A program made the translations under genes and the position numbers. This document shows positions 20,787-28,058 of a DNA stretch of 64,000 nucleotides, piece by piece. Position 1 is the first letter of the stretch. Every line of letters begins with the position of its first letter. The stretch spans positions 92,191 to 156,190 of the forward strand of contig JAFXZI010000003.1 in the NCBI GenBank assembly GCA_017541325.1, written 5' to 3'. The notes under the pieces are model-generated. The model had not been told where the DNA came from. It was given only the letters and a program-made list of their open reading frames with translations, and did not search any database. This DNA comes from Bacilli bacterium (GTDB taxonomy: Bacteria; Bacillota_I; Bacilli_A; RF39; UBA660).

Positions 20787-21164
20787 GGGGTCGACTAGGT
20801 TTCGACGGGATTTAGTGGGCTTAGATGGCAAGTAGATGGCAATCTATAAATGCAAATTAAATATAACTGGAAACAAAATTAAAACTGTACTAGCTAACAT
20901 GTTTGGTTCTCGCCAAGCTGTTGCTTTTGCCTAATAATAATTGGTGTACGCTCTTTTATTTCTTGCTTGTGGGAAATACTAGGGTTCATTTTTAACAAGA
21001 TATATTATTGTTTAGTCTAGAAACAATAACGAATATTATAGACTAGTTATAAGATAGTTCGTTAATTAGCTTTTCTTATAATGAAACTTATTAGTTAACT
21101 AAACTTGTAGAAGTCTAAGAATCATTGGTTTCGGACGGGAGTTCGATTCTCCCCGGCTCCACCA
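20787..21164 (+). ncRNA. ssrA: Transfer-messenger RNA
   Basis: A 378-nt tmRNA. The 5' end GGGGTCG pairs with CGGCTCC near the 3' end (one G-U), giving the tRNA-Ala-like acceptor stem; the TCGACTAGGTTTCGACGGGA start is diagnostic, and the T arm GGGAG-TTCGATT-CTCCC leads to an encoded CCA (21162-21164). The tag reading frame starts at the resume codon GCT 20893 and encodes ANMFGSRQAVAFA, ending at TAA 20932-20934. Two further in-frame TAA follow directly. The acidic mid-tag residues seen in many species are missing here. Confidence 0.96.
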
Positions 21165-21193
21165 TTAAGTAATTAATTCAGAATATTTCTGAT

Positions 21194-21226
21194 TAAAAAA
21201 AACTAACTTTTTTAAGTTAGTTTTTT
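21194..21226. terminator. Bidirectional terminator between ssrA and rfbB-like gene
   Basis: AAAAAACTAACTT and AAGTTAGTTTTTT flank TTTT. A and T tracts on both sides suit both converging transcripts. Confidence 0.85.
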
Positions 21227-21233
21227 AATGCAA

Positions 21234-22190
21234 TTATTTATTTGAGTTGTTAATATACCAATTAATTGTTTTATCAAGTCCTTCTTCAAAAGAATAATCT
21301 CTTTTCCATTTTAATTCATCTTCTATTTTCTTTGATGTAATTGAGTACATTACATCATGTCCCGGACGATCTTTAACAAAAGTTATTAAATCTTTATTAC
21401 TATTAGTTAATTCTATTATTCTATTTACAACATATAGGTTGTCTCTTTTAGAATTTCCAGAAATATTATAGATTTCTCCTATACTTCCATGATGAAGTAT
21501 TAAATCAATTGCTTTAACATGATCTAATACATAAATCCAATCTCTAATATTATCTCCTTTTCCAAATATTGGAATTCTTTTATTTTGAATACAATTTTTA
21601 ATAGTTAATGGAATTAAAGCTCTATAAGATTGATGTGGTCCATAGTTATTAGTACATCTTGAAATAGTAACTTTAAGTCCATAAGTACGATAATATGATA
21701 ATACTAGTAGATCTGCACTTGCTTTACTAGCAGCATAAGGACTAGATGGGTTAAGTTGTTGCAATTCATCAAATTCTATTGTTGAATCGAGCGGAAGATC
21801 TCCATATACTTCATCAGTTGATATTTGATGGTATCTTGCTACATTATATTTTAAACAAGCATTCATAAGTACTGCAGTACCTAAAATGTTAGTTTTTAAA
21901 AAGATATTTGGATTTTCAATAGAATAATCTACTGCAACTTCTGCAGCAAAATTAATAACTATATCAAAATGTTCTAAAGAAAATATTCTATTTATTTCAT
22001 CTTCATTTGTTATATCAGCATTTATAAATTTATAATTTTTGTAATTATTAAATAATCCAATATTATTTTTACTATCTGGAACAGATAAATTATCTATACA
22101 AACAAATTCATAATTAGGATACTTTTCTAACATATATTCTAAGAAATTAGCTCCTATAAAACCCATACCACCTGTAACTAATAATTTCAT
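21234..22190 (-). CDS. rfbB: dTDP-glucose 4,6-dehydratase-like epimerase
   Basis: A 318-residue extended SDR. NAD-binding motif TGGMGFIGANFLEYML at the N-terminus; NFAAEVAVDYSIENP, the ISTDEVYGDL segment diagnostic for RfbB/RmlB dehydratases, and the catalytic PYAASKASADLL (Tyr-x3-Lys). GDNIRDWIYVLDHVKAI fits the substrate side. It would convert dTDP-glucose to the 4-keto-6-deoxy sugar on the way to rhamnose or related sugars. No rmlA, C or D is nearby, so the final sugar is unknown. AAGGAGA precedes the start. It diverges from the acetyltransferase at 22305. Confidence 0.85.
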   Translation of the reverse strand: MKLLVTGGMGFIGANFLEYMLEKYPNYEFVCIDNLSVPDSKNNIGLFNNYKNYKFINADITNEDEINRIFSLEHFDIVINFAAEVAVDYSIENPNIFLKTNILGTAVLMNACLKYNVARYHQISTDEVYGDLPLDSTIEFDELQQLNPSSPYAASKASADLLVLSYYRTYGLKVTISRCTNNYGPHQSYRALIPLTIKNCIQNKRIPIFGKGDNIRDWIYVLDHVKAIDLILHHGSIGEIYNISGNSKRDNLYVVNRIIELTNSNKDLITFVKDRPGHDVMYSITSKKIEDELKWKRDYSFEEGLDKTINWYINNSNK

Positions 22191-22264
22191 ATTTTCTCCT
22201 TTAGACGATTATTTATAAAAATATTTTATCATATTTTTTTAATCATTTAAAAGAACCCCATTGC

Positions 22265-22283
22265 ATATATATATATATATATA
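22265..22283. repeat. AT dinucleotide repeat in promoter region
   Basis: Nine and a half AT units run directly into TATAAT (22280-22285), the likely -10 box of the acetyltransferase gene. TTGCAT (22261-22266) is 13 bp from the -10 box, shorter than the optimal 17 bp. Gain of two AT units would restore 17 bp, so repeat slippage could tune expression. Confidence 0.7.
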
Positions 22284-22304
22284 ATGAAAATGAGCGTGAT
22301 AGAA

Positions 22305-23105
22305 ATGATAATAAATAAAAATTCTAAAATCATAATGAGTAATGGAAGCAATGGTATTGATATTCGTCAAGATACAGAAATCGGTGCTTGGAATCAAAAA
22401 AACAAAATGGATATTGAAGTCCCTTTTCGTTGCCAAGGAGGACGAATCCAATGTAATAAAATAGGAGCATTTACATACATCAATGATAATGCATATATAA
22501 GAGCAGTAGATTCAATAGGAAGATTTTGCGCAATTGGACCTAATTTAGTTGTTGGAATGCCAGAACATTCTTCTAAGTCTTTATCAGCTCATATTATTTT
22601 TCCGTATTATGATTCAAAGTGGATGGAGAATTTTTGTAATTATTCTTGTAACAATGAGGAGAATATTAATCTTATTAGGAAAAAGCAAAATGAAGAACTA
22701 AGTAATAGAGGATTAGTAACTATAGGTAATGATGTATGGATTGGTGGAAATGTTGTTATACTTAGAGGGGTTAAAATTGGAGATGGAGCAATTATAGCAG
22801 CAGGAGCAGTGGTTACAAAAGATGTTGATCCGTATACTATAGTTGGAGGAGTTCCTGCAAAAGTAATAAGGACTAGATTTGATAAAAATACTATAAAAGA
22901 ATTAATGAATTTAAAGTGGTGGGAATATGGTGCTGATATTATGAAAGATTGTGATGTAACAAATATTTCTAAAACTATCGAAATAATAAAAGATAGAATT
23001 AATAATAGGTTCCCAAAATATAAACCAGAACATATAATATTTGATTTTAAAAAAGAAAAAGTAACACCTCACTTATCAAAAAGAAAAAGATTTAGTTTTA
23101 AATAA
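22305..23105 (+). CDS. Left-handed beta-helix acetyltransferase (CatB/xenobiotic type)
   Basis: A 266-residue hexapeptide-repeat acyltransferase. The core [20 protein letters not shown] followed by [29 protein letters not shown] is the classic left-handed beta-helix and acetyl-CoA site; the family includes CatB-type and sugar O-acetyltransferases. The long N-terminal helix coils and C-terminal 60 residues fit polysaccharide or glycan O-acetylation as well as antibiotic acetylation. ATG 22305 is preferred because GTGAT (22296-22300) precedes it and TATAAT ends at 22285, placing the transcript start after the earlier in-frame ATG 22284. Its neighbour is the divergent dTDP-sugar dehydratase. Confidence 0.8.
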   Translation: MIINKNSKIIMSNGSNGIDIRQDTEIGAWNQKNKMDIEVPFRCQGGRIQCNKIGAFTYINDNAYIRAVDSIGRFCAIGPNLVVGMPEHSSKSLSAHIIFPYYDSKWMENFCNYSCNNEENINLIRKKQNEELSNRGLVTIGNDVWIGGNVVILRGVKIGDGAIIAAGAVVTKDVDPYTIVGGVPAKVIRTRFDKNTIKELMNLKWWEYGADIMKDCDVTNISKTIEIIKDRINNRFPKYKPEHIIFDFKKEKVTPHLSKRKRFSFK

Positions 23106-23132
23106 AAAAGACAAATATTTTTGTCTTTTTTT
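23104..23132 (+). terminator. Terminator of the acetyltransferase gene
   Basis: AAAAAAGACAAA and TTTGTCTTTTTTT form a stem with loop TATT right after the stop codon. Confidence 0.88.
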
Positions 23133-23203
23133 AGTATCACAATATAAATATAAATAATTATCTTGTTATTTTGTGATATAATTATCCTAGGAGGATAGGT
23201 AAT

Positions 23204-23461
23204 ATGAATGAAGAGAGGGCTAAAATAACAGTAGTAAAAGATAATGGTACTAAAGAAGAAATGGAAATAGTATCTATTTTTAAGATGGAAGCTTTTAATA
23301 AAAATTATATTATTTATAAAAGTATAGTAGATAATAAGTACTTTGCTGCTTCTTTTAATGCAGATAATGATAATATTGATACTAATTTAAGCGATAAAGA
23401 GAAAGAAGCATTAGAAGATTACTTTAAACTATATGTATTAGGAGGTAATCAAAATGCTTAA
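23204..23461 (+). CDS. DUF1292-like small protein
   Basis: An 85-residue acidic protein that resembles the DUF1292 family found across Firmicutes: a beta-rich ITVVKDNGTKEEMEIVSIF start, YIIYKSI, then KYFAASFNADNDN and a C-terminal acidic helix. Function is unknown for the family. AGGAGG precedes the ATG and TATAAT lies at 23177-23182. Its end overlaps the next gene by 8 nt, so the two are co-translated. Confidence 0.6.
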   Translation: MNEERAKITVVKDNGTKEEMEIVSIFKMEAFNKNYIIYKSIVDNKYFAASFNADNDNIDTNLSDKEKEALEDYFKLYVLGGNQNA

Positions 23462-24347
23462 TTATGATGATAGTCACAAAGTAATGGAAGGAATTCATAA
23501 AGTAGGAAATTTCTTGAAGGATGCTAAAGAATGGGTTTTAGATGGAGGATGGCCTATTGTTCTAATTCTTGTAATCCATACAGCTCTTACATCTTTTGTA
23601 GTATTTGATGGACCAGATGCAATACGTCAGATGATTAATGAAGATAATATTGACTTTAATCAGGGAGTTGAAGTAACAGAACAAGCAGAAGATAGACAAG
23701 AAGAAACTTTATCTATAGTAGTTAAAAATGGAGATAATGCTGTAATAATTGGTTCAACTCATCTAGATAAATATAGTGAATATGATGATGGTGTTAAATA
23801 CTATGAAGATGATACTTGGGTAGTTAATACTAAAAATGGAGATGAATTCTATTTAGATGGAAATAATTCTACTATAGTATATGGATATAATCATGAAGAT
23901 AAAGCTATGGAAATAGCTCATAAACTAGTTGGAGAAAGTGGAAGTGTAGTAAAATACTCTGATATTGTATCAGGACTAAATAACAATGGGGCAGAATCAA
24001 ATATGACTGCAATTATTTCTGAAGGAGATAATGTAGTACTAATTGATTTAAATGATTCATCTTTAATTAAGTATTCCGACACACAAGGAAATAATGATCA
24101 AGAAATAAGTGCATTAGATGAGTCTTGGGCAATTAGAGTTCCAGATGGAAGTATTATAGTTGTTCATGAAGATAATGCAATGTTTATTAAAGGAGAAGGA
24201 TCACATCAAAAAGCAGAAGTAATCGCAAAAAACCTAGTTAAAGAAGGTGGAAAAATATCTGCTTATGGTATGAATTCTGTTCAAAATGAATCTGTTAGTT
24301 TAAATCAAGATGCTGATTTAGATGATGATGGAGGAAGAAGTATGTAG
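23454..24347 (+). CDS. Membrane-anchored protein with duplicated beta domain
   Basis: A 297-residue unrecognised protein. Residues 1-30 are a cytoplasmic amphipathic segment, ~31-50 (GGWPIVLILVIHTALTSFVV) a membrane span, and the rest is acidic and probably extracellular. Two similar units can be aligned: SIVVKNGDNAVIIGSTHLDKYSE...KAMEIAHKLVGESGSVVKYSD (~85-175) and AIISEGDNVVLIDLNDSSLIKYSD...KAEVIAKNLVKEGGKISAYG (~180-275). Each holds a GDNxV strand, a Tyr-Ser turn, a D(D/E)xW(V/A) strand, then a helix ending in V(K/S)Y-like residues. It is coupled to the DUF1292-like gene. No catalytic residues are evident. Confidence 0.75.
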   Translation: MLNYDDSHKVMEGIHKVGNFLKDAKEWVLDGGWPIVLILVIHTALTSFVVFDGPDAIRQMINEDNIDFNQGVEVTEQAEDRQEETLSIVVKNGDNAVIIGSTHLDKYSEYDDGVKYYEDDTWVVNTKNGDEFYLDGNNSTIVYGYNHEDKAMEIAHKLVGESGSVVKYSDIVSGLNNNGAESNMTAIISEGDNVVLIDLNDSSLIKYSDTQGNNDQEISALDESWAIRVPDGSIIVVHEDNAMFIKGEGSHQKAEVIAKNLVKEGGKISAYGMNSVQNESVSLNQDADLDDDGGRSM

Positions 24348-24374
24348 AAAGAACTGAAATCAGTTCTTTTTTTA
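24347..24374 (+). terminator. Terminator of the DUF1292/membrane-protein pair
   Basis: AAAGAACTGA-AA-TCAGTTCTTTTTTT begins at the stop codon of the preceding gene. Confidence 0.88.
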
Positions 24375-24431
24375 TTTCTAATATTTGTTATAATAATAGG
24401 AATAAAAAGGGTTTTGATTGGACGTGAGTAA

Positions 24432-25424
24432 ATGATATTATTTGATGAATATAGTACTGAAAAGTTAGATAGTATTATTGCTGATTTAAATAGATTCTTT
24501 TATTTAATTGATAAAGACTTCTTTTCAGATTTTGATAGATTAAGAGATGAAATAACAGATGAGTACGGTTTTTTTAATAATAATAAAACATTACAAATAT
24601 CTGGAGATTTAGCAGGTGATATACCACTTGAAGAATCAATAAGAATTGCTGGAGAGGTCTTTGAATCTATTAATCCAAAATATAAAGAAATGTTTTTAAA
24701 TCTAATTAGAGATCCTAAATACAAAATACACTATGCAGAAGGTAATCAAACAAATTATAATGATGATTTATATTTAAATGGTACAATAGATGATGTTTTA
24801 GTTATAGTCCATGAATTTGCACATAATTTTGTATCATCAGATGGAGATGGTTTCTTCTTAAACCTATTTGGAGAAGTAAATGCTATATTATGGGAAAAAA
24901 TAGCAGTTGATTATCTAGCTAGTCACTATAATACTTATATAGATAATAATAGAGCTAGACTTATAGAATTAATGAATTATAGAACTAAGAGTTTAAAAAA
25001 GTTTTATATGGACTTACTTGAAAAGTCTAAAAATGGAATAGATAAAGATGGTTTTTTTGAAGTATATAGAGAAGCAAGTATTCCTGTAAGACTATTTCTA
25101 GATAGTAATCTTTTATTAAGTAGATTTGGTACACAACTATTTTTATTTAGCAATTATTACCATGATATAGGTTTTGTACTAGCTAATTCAATATATCAAG
25201 ATTGTATTGGTAATATGGATTGCATTTATAAATTATATGATGTTGAAAGAGTTAATAGTTTTAGTGATGATTTACTTTCTCAGGGATTAAGTATTTTCTA
25301 TGAAGATGATATTCCAATAATTCATGATGGAAAAATATCATTAAAAGGAAGTAATTATAATAGATTATTATCTTCTTTACACGAGACTATGAAAAGAGAA
25401 AGAGTAAAAGAGAAGGTAGAGTAG
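24432..25424 (+). CDS. Putative zinc metallopeptidase (HExxH)
   Basis: A 330-residue protein of unknown family. Residues 127-131 read HEFAH within VIVHEFAHNFVSS, a zinc-peptidase HExxH motif, and acidic residues Glu148 and Glu155 (LFGEVNAILWEKIAVDYL) lie 17 and 24 positions downstream of the motif Glu, placed as in M3-like or gluzincin peptidases where a downstream Glu is the third ligand. No signal peptide or membrane span is seen, so it is likely cytoplasmic. The start codon context (GGACGTGAG) is weak; ATG 24432 is the first in frame. It lies 25 nt before the Nudix gene, and may be co-transcribed with it. Confidence 0.6.
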   Translation: MILFDEYSTEKLDSIIADLNRFFYLIDKDFFSDFDRLRDEITDEYGFFNNNKTLQISGDLAGDIPLEESIRIAGEVFESINPKYKEMFLNLIRDPKYKIHYAEGNQTNYNDDLYLNGTIDDVLVIVHEFAHNFVSSDGDGFFLNLFGEVNAILWEKIAVDYLASHYNTYIDNNRARLIELMNYRTKSLKKFYMDLLEKSKNGIDKDGFFEVYREASIPVRLFLDSNLLLSRFGTQLFLFSNYYHDIGFVLANSIYQDCIGNMDCIYKLYDVERVNSFSDDLLSQGLSIFYEDDIPIIHDGKISLKGSNYNRLLSSLHETMKRERVKEKVE

Positions 25425-25449
25425 TATAATTATAATGAGGTGATTTTTT

Positions 25450-25869
25450 ATGGATGAAAATACAAAGAAAGCTGGATGTATTTTATATAATAAGGAAAAA
25501 GATCAAATAGCTTTAGTATATCGTAAAAAGTATGGAGATATATCTTTTCCTAAAGGGCATTTAGAAAAGGGAGAATCACTTCCAGAATGCGCAATTAGAG
25601 AGTTAGAAGAAGAAACATCTAGATTATGTCATTTAGCATGTCCTGAAGAACTAGGAATAATGAATTATATTACTAATGAAGATGAAAAAGTAGAAGTATA
25701 TATTTATTTAGCTTTAGATGATGGTAAAAGTAAAAAAGTATCACCTGATCCAGAAATACTTGTATGGGTAGAGTTTGATGATGTTGAAGAAGCATTATCT
25801 TATGATAATTTAATAGAGTTTTGGAAAAAGGTAAAATCTAAAGTAAGGAAGTTGATTGATAAACAATGA
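25450..25869 (+). CDS. Nudix hydrolase
   Basis: A 139-residue Nudix enzyme with a complete Nudix box, GHLEKGESLPECAIRELEEE followed by TS (residues ~37-58). This box binds magnesium and hydrolyses nucleoside diphosphates linked to another moiety; compactness and the FPKGHLEKGE start resemble diadenosine polyphosphate or mRNA-cap-type members rather than MutT. GAGGTGATT precedes the ATG. Its stop overlaps the start of the SDR gene by 4 nt. The substrate cannot be predicted from sequence. Confidence 0.85.
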   Translation: MDENTKKAGCILYNKEKDQIALVYRKKYGDISFPKGHLEKGESLPECAIRELEEETSRLCHLACPEELGIMNYITNEDEKVEVYIYLALDDGKSKKVSPDPEILVWVEFDDVEEALSYDNLIEFWKKVKSKVRKLIDKQ

Positions 25870-26504
25870 AAGTATTAGTAACAGGAAGTAGTAGTGGAAT
25901 TGGACTTGCTATTGCTTTAAAATTTTTAAAAGAGGGCCATCAAGTAATAGGATTCGATATTAAAGAAAGTTCTATTAAAGATGATAATTATACTCATTAT
26001 ATACAAGATATATGTAAAAAATTACCTAAAATAGATAAAATTGATGTTATAATTAATAATGCTGGCATTCAAGAAGGTAATACAATAGATGTTAATTTAA
26101 AAGGTACGATTAATGTTACTGAAGAATATATAAATGATAATATTAAAAGTATCGTTTTTATTGCATCTAGTAGTGCATCAACAGGATCAGAATTTCCAGA
26201 ATATGTTGCAAGTAAAGGTGGAGTAGTAGCATATATGAAAAATGTTGCACTTCGTATAGCAAAATATGGTGCAACAGCTAATTCTATTTCTCCAGGAGGA
26301 GTTATTACAGATTTAAATAAACATATCATAGAAAGCAAAGAATTATATAAACAAGTATTAGATGAAACTCTACTTAATAAATGGTCAACTCCAGAAGAAA
26401 TTGCGGAGTTTACTTATTTTATTGCAGTTATAAATAAAAGTATGACTGGAGAAGATTTGTTTATAGATAATGGAGAAAGATTGAAATCAAATTTTATTTG
26501 GTAA
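25866..26504 (+). CDS. Short-chain dehydrogenase/reductase
   Basis: A short (212-residue) classical SDR. The cofactor motif is TGSSSGIGLAIALKFLKEGH, NNAG is at residues ~63-66, the catalytic Ser is in SSSAS and Tyr/Lys in YVASKGG (~117-123). The loop between strand beta2 and NNAG is shortened, which explains the small size. The end GEDLFIDNGERLKSNFIW is the usual DGG-type C-terminus. It is coupled to the Nudix gene by a 4-nt overlap; the reaction is unknown. Confidence 0.8.
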   Translation: MKVLVTGSSSGIGLAIALKFLKEGHQVIGFDIKESSIKDDNYTHYIQDICKKLPKIDKIDVIINNAGIQEGNTIDVNLKGTINVTEEYINDNIKSIVFIASSSASTGSEFPEYVASKGGVVAYMKNVALRIAKYGATANSISPGGVITDLNKHIIESKELYKQVLDETLLNKWSTPEEIAEFTYFIAVINKSMTGEDLFIDNGERLKSNFIW

Positions 26505-26509
26505 TAATT

Positions 26510-26550
26510 ACTGGTTAACCTATGCCACCCAGTATAAAAAAGTAAAGGAG
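26510..26550 (+). promoter_or_regulatory. preQ1-I riboswitch
   Basis: ACTGG (26510-26514) pairs with CCAGT (26529-26533) around the loop TTAACCTATGCCAC, and an A-rich tail (ATAAAAAAGTAA) leads into the AAAGGAG ribosome binding site. This is the compact preQ1 class I architecture: one stem, a C-rich loop and an A-rich tail that folds back as a pseudoknot. Because the tail abuts the Shine-Dalgarno sequence, control would be translational. The gene downstream is a queuosine-precursor transporter, which independently supports the call. Confidence 0.8.
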
Positions 26551-26555
26551 ATAAT

Positions 26556-27212
26556 ATGAATATTTTATTAGGATTTTTAAGTATTATTATTACATTTAGT
26601 TTAGTAGTAATAATAGAAAGATTATTTAAAAAAGAGGGGTTATTTGTTTGGATTAGTGTAATTACTGTTATAGCAAATATTTTAGTATGTAAAAGTATAG
26701 AAATATTAGGATTTGTTACATGTTTAGGAAATGTTTCGTTTGCATCTAACTTTCTAGCTAGTAACATTTTATGTGAAAAGTATTCTAAAGAAGATAGTAT
26801 AAAAGCAATAAGATTAGGAGTATTTTCAAGTATAATATTTATCATTCTAACACAGTTTGCACTTCTTTTTATCCCTAGTAATGAAGACTTAGTACAAAAT
26901 AGTATGAAGACTCTATTTTCTATTAATTTAAGAACTAGTATAGCAAGTATATCAATGTATTATATTAGTAATATTTTAAGTATTAATATATATGAAAAAA
27001 TTAAGAAGAGAATTCCTAAGAAAAAGTGGATTAGAAATAATGTTTCTACTATGGTATGTAATTCTCTTGAAAACTACTTATTTACAACACTTGCTTTTAT
27101 TGGAATATTTGATATTTTAACAATTATTAGTATTGCAACGGTTGCATCAGTAATAGAGATAGTTATAGCAGCATTGGATACTCCATTTTTATATTTATCA
27201 ACAAAAAAATAA
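26556..27212 (+). CDS. yhhQ: Queuosine-precursor (preQ0/preQ1) transporter, YhhQ/VUT family
   Basis: A 218-residue integral membrane protein with about six spans. VCKSIEILGFVTCLGNVSFASNFLASNILCEKYSKEDSIKAIRLG matches the VUT (vitamin uptake) family core, where a conserved Ser/Asn-rich re-entrant segment precedes D-x-x-x-E-KY. Closing segment NSLENYLFTTLAFIG...VIAALDTPFLYL also fits. The family imports precursors of queuosine for tRNA wobble modification. The preQ1 riboswitch directly upstream supports this. No queuosine synthesis genes lie nearby, consistent with salvage. Confidence 0.88.
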   Translation: MNILLGFLSIIITFSLVVIIERLFKKEGLFVWISVITVIANILVCKSIEILGFVTCLGNVSFASNFLASNILCEKYSKEDSIKAIRLGVFSSIIFIILTQFALLFIPSNEDLVQNSMKTLFSINLRTSIASISMYYISNILSINIYEKIKKRIPKKKWIRNNVSTMVCNSLENYLFTTLAFIGIFDILTIISIATVASVIEIVIAALDTPFLYLSTKK

Positions 27213-27237
27213 TAGTCAAATTATGACTATTTTTTTT
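27212..27237 (+). terminator. yhhQ terminator
   Basis: ATAGTCA (27212-27218) and TGACTAT (27224-27230) around AATTA, followed by seven T. Confidence 0.85.
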
Positions 27238-27288
27238 ATTAGATATTTTCTGAAAGCATAGGTTTGATATAATTAAAGTGGTGATAAA

Positions 27289-28011
27289 ATGAGAAGTGTT
27301 GGATGTAACCATTCCGCTCAAGGGTGGTATTTTGGAGGAATTGATTCCTCTTTTGGTGGAACATTTAAAGATGAAGAGGTTCTAATTGAAACAGGAATTG
27401 GAGATATTGTTCATTGTTTAATGGGAGATATTACTGATGCTTATGAAATGCTTAAAGATGAAGTTTCAAAACTTCCAAGTAATGATTTTAGAAGTGTAAG
27501 TAATGCTATACTTCGTGTCGTATGTAATTATTTTGGAGATTATTCAAACGTTTCACACAGGATGGATTATTATACACCAGATGATTTTGTTGAATCAGAT
27601 GCTGATATTGGAAGGGTCGCTGATTTAAAAGGAAAGAATGCTGCGATGTGTGTTGAAAGATCAATGCTATCTCAAAACTTATTACAAAGTTTAGGTTTTG
27701 AGAGTTATTATAAAGCTACTGGTGTTATTAATAATGGTAAGAATGATGTACATGCATTTAATTTAGTAAAAGATAAAGATAAATATTATTTATTCGATGC
27801 TACAATACCTGCAGAGTATGATGGAGAAATGACTCCTATTATTACTGAGTTACCTGAAGATGTTTATAATACTTTAAAGTCTCCTTTATCAAAAGATGGG
27901 TATTCAGTTGTTGTAAGTCACTACAATCCATTAAGAGATTTAGATGTTGAAATAACATATGATGCTGGAAGAGAAAATGTACTTGATACTACAAATATGA
28001 AATCAAAATAA
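27289..28011 (+). CDS. Transglutaminase-like cysteine hydrolase domain protein
   Basis: A 240-residue protein with a transglutaminase-type fold. A Cys-His-Asp set is visible: Cys121 in NAAMCVERSMLSQNLL, His155 in DVHAFNLVK and Asp170 in YYLFDATIP. These are the spacing and flanks seen in bacterial transglutaminase-like peptidases. There is no signal peptide or span, so it is probably cytoplasmic. GTGGTGAT precedes the ATG at 27289. Substrate is unknown; many members are proteases or amidases rather than cross-linkers. Confidence 0.7.
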   Translation: MRSVGCNHSAQGWYFGGIDSSFGGTFKDEEVLIETGIGDIVHCLMGDITDAYEMLKDEVSKLPSNDFRSVSNAILRVVCNYFGDYSNVSHRMDYYTPDDFVESDADIGRVADLKGKNAAMCVERSMLSQNLLQSLGFESYYKATGVINNGKNDVHAFNLVKDKDKYYLFDATIPAEYDGEMTPIITELPEDVYNTLKSPLSKDGYSVVVSHYNPLRDLDVEITYDAGRENVLDTTNMKSK

Positions 28012-28038
28012 AAGGAACAGTTATTTGTTCCTTTTTTT
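28010..28038 (+). terminator. Terminator of the transglutaminase-like gene
   Basis: AAAGGAACA and TGTTCCTTTTTTT around GTTATT, at the stop codon. It lies between converging genes. Confidence 0.85.
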
Positions 28039-28058
28039 GTTATAATTATACATTTATA

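Noticed and set aside
22265-22283. Replication origin-like AT stretch
   Set aside because: It is a plain dinucleotide repeat with no DnaA boxes (TTATCCACA) nearby and no dnaA or dnaN.
26414-26845. 143-residue minus-strand ORF over the preQ1 element and yhhQ
   Set aside because: It crosses the SDR end, the riboswitch and the transporter start, all better explained on the plus strand.
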